DNA of 64,000 nucleotides from Elusimicrobiota bacterium (GTDB lineage Bacteria; Elusimicrobiota; Elusimicrobia; UBA1565; UBA9628), in contig JACRDQ010000018.1 of the NCBI GenBank assembly GCA_016218545.1, forward strand, positions 186,001 through 250,000, written 5' to 3'. The stretch's first letter is position 1. Each line of letters begins with the position of its first letter. The notes below the pieces were generated by a model. The model did no database searches. It worked only from the letters and a program-made list of their open reading frames with translations, and had not been told where the DNA came from. A program made the translations under genes and the position numbers. Shown in pieces: positions 52,387-60,565 of this stretch.

Positions 52387-55300
52387 TCATGAGCCGGGCT
52401 GCGGCGCGGCGACGGGGGTCTCCCGGCGGGCGGAGGAGCGCTCGTTGAGCCTGCGGATGCGCTCCTCCACGGCCTCCCGACGCCTCGTCTCGGCCATGAG
52501 CCTGCTGATCCTGTTCTCGAGCACGCGTACCGGCACCCGGCTGGTGGTGGGCAGCCAATCACCGCGCTGGAGGAAGCGGTGCACCTTCTCCCTGGGGAAG
52601 TCCCACTCGGAGAGGGGGGCCTCCTCCTTCAAGCGGTAGAGCCGGGTCAGCTGTTCCCGCAAGGCCGCCTCGTCCATCTCCCCGATCTGCTTCATCTCGA
52701 GGAATTCCTTCCTGAGGACGTGGACGTAGTCCGCGAACCACTGCGTGCGGCTGGTGAAGTCCGCGATCTGCCGGGGCCTCTTGTCCGCACCGCCCGACAC
52801 GGGGATGGCCATGATCTGGTCCCGGTAGGCCCTGCGGTAGTCCTCGTAGCGCCGCAGCACGTCGTCGAGGGACTCGACGATCCGGGGCGCCCACATCTGC
52901 GAGGCGCGGTCTGCGCCCGCGGCGTCGAAGAGGCGGTCGGCCTCGGCTCCCTTGAGCTGGCTGATGAAGCCGTCGAGACTCTGCAGGAAGTCGGCGAAGG
53001 CGGGCTTCCACGAGACCGGCAGCTTCGTGCGGCCGTCGGCCTCCAGGTCGTCCCGGGTCCGCTCCATGTCCGACGCGAGCTGCCCGAAGAAAGACATCCC
53101 CTTCTCGTCGCCCTTGAGCCGCTCCGTCGCCCCCTTGAGCGCGTCGCCCGCCTTGGACGCGAGCTCCGAGCGGTCCTTGGCCGAGCCGAGCTCCGCGGCC
53201 AGTTCATCCTTGCTCATGCCGTCTCCGGAGCCGCTCGAGGCGAGCGACCCGATCTTCTTGGCCAGGGGGGCGAAGGGGGTCAGCATGGTCCAGTCCGAGG
53301 CTTCCCGGAACGCGGTCAAAGCCAGGCTGAAGCGGAAGCGGTCCTCGTGTCCGCCGCCGGTCCGGTAGTCGAATTGGGCTCCGGTGCCGGTCCACCAGTT
53401 GCCCTGGAAGAGGGTGATGCGCAGCTCGTCGGCCACCGGCGCCCAGAGCACCTGGTAGCTCGAGTCCTCCGTGCCCACGGAAGCCCCGACCGCGTAGTGG
53501 TCCGGATCGTCGGCAGGCACGTTGACGCGGCCGGCCGCGCTCAGGCCCGTCTCCGGCGAGGCCCCGCCCACGATGAGGGTGTACTCGGAGGCGTCCGCCC
53601 CGGCGCGGACCACCACGGGCCCGGCCCTCATCTGCGCCTGGACCGCCAGGGGACCGACCGAGGGGTCGTCGCTGTTGATGACGTCGATCTGGCCGCGATT
53701 GCCCGGCGCCGCGTAGGAGAGGGTGCGGTACTGGCCGAGCCTGCCCGTGGCCGGGTCGGACTGCACGGCATAGCCCATGCCGACCCCGCCGAAGCGGCCG
53801 TCCACCAGCATCTGCCTCAGGCCCGCGTAGCCGCCGACGCCGTCGGGCCTGCGGGTCGCGTCGCCGCCCATGTCCATGAAGTAGGTGAGGTCCTGGGTGT
53901 ACATGTCGCGGTAGTAGCGGCCGGAGGTGAGGTACTCCCGGTTGCGGAAGGCGGTCCCGCTCCAGTAGACCTCGGTCCGGTAGGGGTCCGAGCCCACCGG
54001 GAGACGGACCTGGCCGGAGAGGGTGTACTCGCCCGAGTTGCGGCCGCGCTCCGCGCCGTAGAGGTCGTCGGTCTGCCAGTCCAGCCGCGCCGTGACGTCG
54101 TCGGCATAGTCCCCGTACCCCAGGCTGCCGTAGCTCCGGTAATGGTTGGAGCGCTCGCCCGTCCTGGCGTTCACGTCGCGGATGAGCGTGATGTCAGCGT
54201 TGCCCGAGGCCTCCCCCATCTGGAAGTAGGTCCCCACCCCGTACTCGGAGCGGCTCGAGCCGTCCGCGAGCATCCGGAGGGTGACGCGCTCGGCCAGGTC
54301 GAAGCCCATGCCCAGGTGCTGGGTGAGGCTGCCGCCGACGTAGGAGTCTCCCTTGCCCGTCACCTCCGCGTCGAAGGGGTCCCAGGCCGCGCCCCGGGTC
54401 ATGGGAGCCAGCACGCCGGCGTAGAACCTCAAGTCCCCCAGGAATCCCATGGGGCCGGAGAAGGAGTAGTCGTGCCGCTCCTTGTAGCCCTCGGGCGAGG
54501 TCTCGGCGGTCCGGGAGACCGTCTCCGAGGTGCCGTTGACCCGGTCCCAGAAGCTCTCGACCACGGTCAGGCTGCTCCAGCCGTGCGCGAGGTCCCAATC
54601 CGGGATGAGCCGGAAGTAGCCCACGACCCTGCCCATGTTCTTGACGTAGACCGGCACCCCGCTGCCCTGGGAGGACTCGAGCCACAAGCTGCGGAGCTTG
54701 AGCAGGGCCTGCCGCGCGGCCGAGGGCTCCTGCGGCGCCGGAGCAGCGGCCTGGGCTGCCGCGGCCTGGCTGGTCCAGTTCCTCAAGCCCGGATAGTACC
54801 GGTCGAAGGAGACGCCCGCCCCCTCGTACATGGCCGAGGCCGAGGCCAGGAGCTCCTGGGCCTTGGCGGTCTGGCCCTGCCGCACCATGCCGATGACCTT
54901 CTTCGTGAGCGCCCGCCGCTCCACGGAGTCCTCGGGCGCCGGGGCCGAAGGACCTGCCGCGCTGCGGGGCGACGGGGAGGAAGGAGCCTCCGGAGCCGGG
55001 GTCAGAGCGCCCGCAGTCTCGACCTGGACCGGGAACTTGGCCCGCTCAGCCGCGGCTTTGGCCTTGACCGCGCCCGAATAGAGCTGGTAGGCCCGGACGA
55101 GGTCGCCGCTCGCCACGGCCGCGGCGACCTCCTCGGGCACGGACAGCGCCTTGAGGGCCTCGGCCGGAGGCTCGTCCTTGAAGAACTTCACGAAGCCCTT
55201 CACGATCTTCTCGACGGCCTTGCCGCCCAGGGTCGGGTCGAGGTCCAGGCGGAAGTCCTCGATCCAGGAGTCGAGACGGAACTTGGCCTCGACCCAGTCG

Positions 55301-58300
55301 TCCGCGTCGAGCACGCCCTTGACCACGCCGGCCACGAAGGCCGCGTCCTTGTTGAGCATGGAGCGCATGGAATCGCCCACGGCCGAGTCGCCGCCCGACT
55401 CGAGCTTCAGGGCGGCGTTGGTGGACCTCCAGAGAGCCGCGGCCTTGGCGGAGTCGCCTTCGGCCACGGCCGCGCTCACGCGGTCGGCCACGAACGCCTC
55501 GGCCCCGGGCGAGAGCTCGAAGGCCAGGGTGGCGATGCGCCACCGGTTGAGCTGGTGGGCCTCGGCGAAGTCCCTGGGCCGCAGGGGCATGTCCGCGGCC
55601 ATGGCGCGCAGGGCCTCGCGCCTCTTGGCGTATTCCTCCGAGAGCCTCTTGGCGGCGTCGCGGTTCTTCAAGGCCTGGGCATAGGCCTCGGCCAGGATCC
55701 CGTGCTCCCTCCGGCTTGACTCGGAGGAGAGCCCGGAGAGCAGCGCGCTCAGCAGAGGCAGGCCGGTGCGCGCCGCGTCGATGACGAGCAGGACCGGGAT
55801 CCAGGGCATGCCCGGGGTGAGCACCAGGGCGAGCAGGCCCGTCAGGTGGATGCGCAGGCTCGGGACCTTGTCCAGGGCCTCCTTGACCGCGACCAGGTCC
55901 TCGTAGGCGCGAGCGCCCGCCTCGTTGAGCTGGGCGTCCATGTTGAACTGCCTGAAGAGCGGGTTGCCCCAGTAGAGCTTGTCGTCCTGGAGCGAGAAGA
56001 CCCGCTCGAGGACCGCGAGCTCGGGCATCCTGATGGACGGTCCGAACTGGCGGTGGAGCTCGGCCTGGACTTGCTCGACGCCGTACCGGGCCGAAATGAG
56101 CTCCTCCTCGACCTCCCTGCGCTCCGGAGCGTCGGCTCCGAGGGAGGAGACCCGCGCCTGGGCCGCCTCGAGGCGCTTGGCCGCGTAGAGGTAGTCGTTG
56201 GCGAAGTGGAGGACCGCGTACATGGTCTCGAAGAGGCGCTGGGCTTCCCGGAGCGAGGCCCCCAACCGCCTGACCTTGGCGGCCTCCTCCTGGTGCCCGA
56301 GGTTCTCGAGGGTCAGCACCAAAGAGGGGATGGCGCTGTCGAGGACCATGGCTCCGCCCCCGAACCCGGCCTCCACGTTGAACCACTGGCGGCTCTTGTC
56401 GAGGAGGGCGCCGCTCTGCTTGCTGCGCAGCCGGGCCGCGGCCACGCGGGGGGACTCCTCCACGGGCGCCGTGAGGAGGTCCTCGAGCGAGGCGACCTCC
56501 CGGACCGGACCGGGGGAACGGGTCTCTTCGGCCGGCGCCTCGGTCAGGGACTGGATGGCGAGGACCTGGCGCGCCCGGCCGTAGAGCGCGACATCCTCCG
56601 CGTCCGGGTAGGAGACGCGGGATTGGAGTTTGTCCGCGTAGCGGTCCAGGGAGGCGGCCGAGCGCTCGAGGTTGTAGGTCTGGTCGCGGCCGGCCTGGAC
56701 CAGGTTCATCCTGGCGATCTCCTTCTCGAATTTGGAGACGTCGAGGTCCTCGCCGGACCAGAGCAGGCGCAGGGCCGCGGTCACGGCCCAACGCAGGTGC
56801 ACGCCGAAATCAGGGCTCCCCTGGCCCGAGGCTTCTCCCCATCCGGCCTCAAAACCCGCCCGGAGCTGAGGGGCGACGTCGGCCACCGCGAGGTCGCGCA
56901 GGGCCTGGGCCAGCCTCATGTGCGTGCCCGCCTCGGCGAGCAGGGGGAACATGTCCTGCGACTCCCAGACCGCGGCCCGCAGGCGCTTGTGGGAGGTGGC
57001 GGCGTCAGCCGCCTCCTTGGCGCTCCTCCCGGAACGGCTGACCTCGAGGAACTTCTCGATGATCCGGCGCTTCTCCACGGGGTCGAGGTCCTTCTCCGCC
57101 ATCATGGCCATCTTGAGGGCCTCGAGCGCGGCCTTCCGGCTGACCTGCTCGTCGATGACCGCGAGGAGCTCCTCCACGCGCTGGGCGAGCCAGCGCTTGG
57201 TGCGCTCGTCCGTGAGATAGCCTGCCCTGGCGTCCTTGGCCACGGCCGCCAGGTACGCCTCGTCCTGGGGGCCCACGAGGCTGGAGAGGTCCACCTCGGT
57301 GCCGAGGAACTTCTTCATGAAGGCGTCGAGCTGGACGCGCTTGCCCGCCAGCACGCGCCGCCTGGCCAGGGCCCAGGACGCCTCGGCCGGAGCCAGGGAG
57401 CCCTTCTGGAGCCCGACCTCCAGCATCCTGATCTCGAGCTCCACGGCGCCGGCTTGGACCATGAGCCCGGAGAGGTTGAGGAGCACGCCCGAGATCATGC
57501 GCTCGGTCTGGTTGATGGTATGGAGGAAGCGGGAGGCCACCACGCCCACGCGGTACCACTTGGACGACCAGCCCGAGTCGAGCCGCAGGGCCGCGGCAGC
57601 GCCGCTCTCCTTGCCGTACTCGACATCCACGAAGATGCGGCTCAGGTGCGAGGTGAGCGACGGGGAGACGTACTTGGCGAAGACCGCGGCGGAGGCCGCG
57701 ACCTCCTTGCGCGCGAGCTCGATGACCTCCTTCTGGCTGCCGTTGAGGAAGCCCCAGCAGAGCAGGTCGTAGATCTTCTCCCCGAGGCCGTCGCTCGCCA
57801 GGGGGGGGACGAGAGCAGGGGCCGGCTTGGAGGGCTCGGGCGAGTCGGAACGGGAAGGCGAGGAAGAGGAGACGGAGGAGGAAGGCGCGGGCAGGACGAC
57901 CTTGGAGGCCGGAGTTGGCTGGGGAGGGGGCCTCGGAGCCAGGCCCTGCTCCGGAGCGGGTTCGGAGGGCCGCGTCTCCTCAGAGCCGACCGAGACCTTC
58001 TGTCCCGCTTCCTCGACCCGGGCCTGAGGAGGTTCTGAAACAGCGGCTCGGTCCGTCTTTGCGGGACCGGACTCCCGGGCATCGGAAGCCAGGTTCTGTC
58101 CTGCCGAGACCTCCTGAAAGGCGCGGGCAGGAGCTTCCCCTGCTCCGGCAGGGGCCTTGGGGAAGGTGCGGGACACGAAGCCCTCGGCCTTGGGAGAAAG
58201 CCCGGTCAGGAAAGGCCGAATGGAAGCGTCGAACCTGGCCGATGCCTTGGAGAACACGAGGTGGGGCCGGCTTGGGGCGGCGCCTGTCTCAGGCAAGGGG

Positions 58301-59190
58301 ACCTCGTCGAGAGGGTCCGGCGGGCCCACGATGAGGTCCCGCACCATGCGATAGGCTGCCTTGAAGACCCCGGTCACGATCGAGAACAGGGCCTTGAAGA
58401 AGCCTCCGACAGCGCGCCCGACCTTGGAGAAGAACGAGGTGCCGGCCTCCGAGCCCTTGTCCTCGGCCCGAGCCTGAGGCTGAGCAAGCGGGGCCTCGAC
58501 CTGGGCCTTGCCTTCCCGGGGACTCCCTCCTGCCTCTTGCCCTGCAGGGGCTGGGACCGGCCGGCCGGCTGAGCCGGCTGCCGGAGCACCGGGGCCAGGG
58601 CCCGCGGACACGCTGTCCCTGAAGTCCCGGTCCCGCACGTCCCCGTCGAAGAGGGCGTCCAGGGGCGCGGGCTCATCCGGACCAGCACCGCGCAAGCGGT
58701 CCATGGTGCCCTTCAGTCCGGCCAGGGCGCGGCGGGTGGATTCCGGCAGCTCCCTGAGGGAGCCGGAGGAGACCACGGGCCCAAGCTGGGCCTTGCGGAA
58801 GAGGGAGACCGGCTCAGCCAGCCACTCAGGCAGGCCGGACACCGTGTCCGAGGACGAGGCCACCACGCAGACGCAGCATTGGCAGACGCTCCGCTCAGCC
58901 GGGTCCGAGGCTTCCGGCCTGCACCGCTTGATGAGGGTCTGACGAAGCGCGGGCGTGGAGTCCGGGAACTCCTCTGGAGCGTCCTTCGAGGTCAGGAAGC
59001 CGCAATAGGACTTGCAGGCCCCTGGGAAGGCCGTGACCTCCGGGGTCGACTCCGTCGGAGCAGGGTCTGCGGCCAGGGCCGGGAGGCAAGGCAGCTGCAG
59101 GCACACGCAGAGGAGCGCGGCCAAGCAACGAGAAAAAAGACCGGGCTTGCGCGTCCCATGCGAGCGGGAGCGAGCCGCGCTATTTGCCAC
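52387..59190 (-). CDS. Giant (2267-residue) exported protein with central beta-barrel-like region
   Basis: Begins with a basic region and signal peptide (CLAALLCVCLQLPCLPALA). A Cys-rich patch follows (RSVCQCCVCVV, near 105-115), then an amphipathic helix region (about 255-290), a Pro/Ser-rich linker (about 390-470) and a very long alpha-helical part (about 480-1500) with a hydrophobic stretch near 1120-1140. Residues about 1520-1965 are beta-rich with alternating aromatic strands (WDLAHGWSSLTVVESFW; YVGGSLTQHLGMGFDLAERV; DRFRFSLALTAF), as in an outer-membrane barrel. The last 300 residues are helical again. The GTG start overlaps the 14-heme cytochrome stop by 11 nt. No known family was recognised; a porin-like partner for the cytochromes is a hypothesis. 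Confidence 0.8.
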   Translation of the reverse strand: MANSAARSRSHGTRKPGLFSRCLAALLCVCLQLPCLPALAADPAPTESTPEVTAFPGACKSYCGFLTSKDAPEEFPDSTPALRQTLIKRCRPEASDPAERSVCQCCVCVVASSSDTVSGLPEWLAEPVSLFRKAQLGPVVSSGSLRELPESTRRALAGLKGTMDRLRGAGPDEPAPLDALFDGDVRDRDFRDSVSAGPGPGAPAAGSAGRPVPAPAGQEAGGSPREGKAQVEAPLAQPQARAEDKGSEAGTSFFSKVGRAVGGFFKALFSIVTGVFKAAYRMVRDLIVGPPDPLDEVPLPETGAAPSRPHLVFSKASARFDASIRPFLTGLSPKAEGFVSRTFPKAPAGAGEAPARAFQEVSAGQNLASDARESGPAKTDRAAVSEPPQARVEEAGQKVSVGSEETRPSEPAPEQGLAPRPPPQPTPASKVVLPAPSSSVSSSSPSRSDSPEPSKPAPALVPPLASDGLGEKIYDLLCWGFLNGSQKEVIELARKEVAASAAVFAKYVSPSLTSHLSRIFVDVEYGKESGAAAALRLDSGWSSKWYRVGVVASRFLHTINQTERMISGVLLNLSGLMVQAGAVELEIRMLEVGLQKGSLAPAEASWALARRRVLAGKRVQLDAFMKKFLGTEVDLSSLVGPQDEAYLAAVAKDARAGYLTDERTKRWLAQRVEELLAVIDEQVSRKAALEALKMAMMAEKDLDPVEKRRIIEKFLEVSRSGRSAKEAADAATSHKRLRAAVWESQDMFPLLAEAGTHMRLAQALRDLAVADVAPQLRAGFEAGWGEASGQGSPDFGVHLRWAVTAALRLLWSGEDLDVSKFEKEIARMNLVQAGRDQTYNLERSAASLDRYADKLQSRVSYPDAEDVALYGRARQVLAIQSLTEAPAEETRSPGPVREVASLEDLLTAPVEESPRVAAARLRSKQSGALLDKSRQWFNVEAGFGGGAMVLDSAIPSLVLTLENLGHQEEAAKVRRLGASLREAQRLFETMYAVLHFANDYLYAAKRLEAAQARVSSLGADAPERREVEEELISARYGVEQVQAELHRQFGPSIRMPELAVLERVFSLQDDKLYWGNPLFRQFNMDAQLNEAGARAYEDLVAVKEALDKVPSLRIHLTGLLALVLTPGMPWIPVLLVIDAARTGLPLLSALLSGLSSESSRREHGILAEAYAQALKNRDAAKRLSEEYAKRREALRAMAADMPLRPRDFAEAHQLNRWRIATLAFELSPGAEAFVADRVSAAVAEGDSAKAAALWRSTNAALKLESGGDSAVGDSMRSMLNKDAAFVAGVVKGVLDADDWVEAKFRLDSWIEDFRLDLDPTLGGKAVEKIVKGFVKFFKDEPPAEALKALSVPEEVAAAVASGDLVRAYQLYSGAVKAKAAAERAKFPVQVETAGALTPAPEAPSSPSPRSAAGPSAPAPEDSVERRALTKKVIGMVRQGQTAKAQELLASASAMYEGAGVSFDRYYPGLRNWTSQAAAAQAAAPAPQEPSAARQALLKLRSLWLESSQGSGVPVYVKNMGRVVGYFRLIPDWDLAHGWSSLTVVESFWDRVNGTSETVSRTAETSPEGYKERHDYSFSGPMGFLGDLRFYAGVLAPMTRGAAWDPFDAEVTGKGDSYVGGSLTQHLGMGFDLAERVTLRMLADGSSRSEYGVGTYFQMGEASGNADITLIRDVNARTGERSNHYRSYGSLGYGDYADDVTARLDWQTDDLYGAERGRNSGEYTLSGQVRLPVGSDPYRTEVYWSGTAFRNREYLTSGRYYRDMYTQDLTYFMDMGGDATRRPDGVGGYAGLRQMLVDGRFGGVGMGYAVQSDPATGRLGQYRTLSYAAPGNRGQIDVINSDDPSVGPLAVQAQMRAGPVVVRAGADASEYTLIVGGASPETGLSAAGRVNVPADDPDHYAVGASVGTEDSSYQVLWAPVADELRITLFQGNWWTGTGAQFDYRTGGGHEDRFRFSLALTAFREASDWTMLTPFAPLAKKIGSLASSGSGDGMSKDELAAELGSAKDRSELASKAGDALKGATERLKGDEKGMSFFGQLASDMERTRDDLEADGRTKLPVSWKPAFADFLQSLDGFISQLKGAEADRLFDAAGADRASQMWAPRIVESLDDVLRRYEDYRRAYRDQIMAIPVSGGADKRPRQIADFTSRTQWFADYVHVLRKEFLEMKQIGEMDEAALREQLTRLYRLKEEAPLSEWDFPREKVHRFLQRGDWLPTTSRVPVRVLENRISRLMAETRRREAVEERIRRLNERSSARRETPVAAPQPGS

Positions 59191-60346
59191 GGAGGAGATG
59201 ACCTCGGTCGGATTGATGAGGATCGTGACAGCCCACGCACCAGCGCGGCTCGGCCTTGACGTGCTTGCCCGTCCCGTCGAACCCGGCTTCGTCGTGGCAC
59301 TCGAAGCAGACCTTCTCGCTCAAGAGCAGCTTGCCGGCCTTGCCCGCGTGCGGGGAGTGGCAGGAGGTGCAGTCGCCCGACGCCACCGGATAGTGCACGA
59401 CCTTCTTGCCCCGGAACTCGCTCTCGTCGTGGCAGCCGAAGCACAGGCCCGGAAGCTCCTGGCTGAGGAGCTTGGAGAACTCCGACCGGTGGGGCTGATG
59501 ACAGGAGTCGCAGGACCCGGAGCGCACGGGGTAGTGCACGCTCGCCCCGGTGAAAGCCTCGGGCTTGTGACAGCGGACGCAGAGCTTGTCTGCGACCAGG
59601 AGCTTGCCCCGGTCGCTCGAGTGCGGGTCGTGGCAGCTCCCGCAGGCCGAGGCGCGGACCGGGGCATGCACCACCTTGCCGCCCGCAATCCCGGACTCGT
59701 CGTGGCAGTTGAAGCAGACCTTCGGGTCCGTGAGGAGCTTCCGGTTGGGGCCGGAGTGCGGAAGGTGGCAGTCCATGCAGGAGCCGTCCGCGGCCGGGGA
59801 GTGCCGGTTCTTGCGCAGGAACCCCTCGGCCCGGTGGCAGTCGAAGCAGAGCAGGGGGGGCTCGTTCTTCAGGAGCTTCTTTTTGGAGGAGACATGGGGG
59901 TCGTGGCACGACGTGCACATGCCCATGCGGCTGGGAGCGTGCCGGACCTTGTCGTCGAAGGCCGCTCCGGAGTGGCACGGCACGCAGAGGTCCTGGATGT
60001 CCGCGGAAAGCCACTTGTAGCGCTTCTGTGGCCGCGTGTGCGCGGCCTCATGGCAGGAGCCGCAGCCGTCCATCTCGATGATGGGGTGCAGCCCCTTGGT
60101 CCCGGGAGCGAACCCCTGATGGCACCCGGCGCAAGGACGGTCCTTGAACGTGCTCGCAGCCAGAATCGCGTTCAACCCGTCTTTCACGCTCTGGCCAGGG
60201 GCCTTGCCCTGGGCAAGCCCTGAGTCGTCGAAAGCGCCGGCCAGGTCCTCGGACGAGAAGGAACCGGCTCCAGCATGGGCTGCGGCACTCAGGACAAGAC
60301 AGGCGGCCGCAAGAAGGAAGACTCTGGGAAAACCACAAGCAAGCAT
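59180..60346 (-). CDS. 14-heme exported c-type cytochrome (doubled CXXCH type)
   Basis: Protein of 388 residues with a signal peptide (VFLLAAACLVLSAAAHAGA). It has 14 CxxCH motifs from PCAGCH to WCVGCH, most arranged as doubled-CXXCH repeats of the form HAPVRASACGSCHDPHSS followed by LCVRCH. Extra histidines in the DPH/HYPV patches are likely axial ligands. It is the first gene of a minus-strand operon with the giant protein, the 15-heme cytochrome and the Cys-less redoxin. TAGAAT (60353-60358, minus strand) ends 6 nt before the ATG, so the operon mRNA is likely leaderless. Confidence 0.93.
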   Translation of the reverse strand: MLACGFPRVFLLAAACLVLSAAAHAGAGSFSSEDLAGAFDDSGLAQGKAPGQSVKDGLNAILAASTFKDRPCAGCHQGFAPGTKGLHPIIEMDGCGSCHEAAHTRPQKRYKWLSADIQDLCVPCHSGAAFDDKVRHAPSRMGMCTSCHDPHVSSKKKLLKNEPPLLCFDCHRAEGFLRKNRHSPAADGSCMDCHLPHSGPNRKLLTDPKVCFNCHDESGIAGGKVVHAPVRASACGSCHDPHSSDRGKLLVADKLCVRCHKPEAFTGASVHYPVRSGSCDSCHQPHRSEFSKLLSQELPGLCFGCHDESEFRGKKVVHYPVASGDCTSCHSPHAGKAGKLLLSEKVCFECHDEAGFDGTGKHVKAEPRWCVGCHDPHQSDRGHLLRGK

Positions 60347-60565
60347 TATTTAATTCTACTTGGGCCCGGCGCTTGGAAGAAGGGTCATCGGTCCCTGGAA
60401 GCCTGGTCTTGAAGGCCTGGGAAACAGTGGGCCCTTAGTCTGGCGGAGCAGGGGCCGATGGCCCCTCTGGAGAATGACGGCCGCATTGACTCCCACGGCC
60501 GCGAGAGCTATCATTAGTATCTTGTCTGGCCGTGCCTTCTGCCCGGGAACGGCCAGCCCTGTCGC
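60347..60565. promoter_or_regulatory. Divergent control region of the multiheme locus
   Basis: This 219-bp gap separates the minus-strand cytochrome operon from the 36-heme gene. The minus side has TAGAAT directly before the ATG. The plus side has TTGACT (60486-60491), an exact 17-bp spacer and TATCAT (60509-60514), giving a leader of about 45 nt. No operator symmetry was recognised. No gene is seen within it. Confidence 0.65.

Noticed and set aside
52579..55719. Open frame of 1046 codons on the plus strand within the giant gene
   Set aside because: It has shadow composition (Gly, Val, Arg, His), no signal or motif, and lies wholly inside the 2267-residue gene that overlaps the cytochrome operon correctly.
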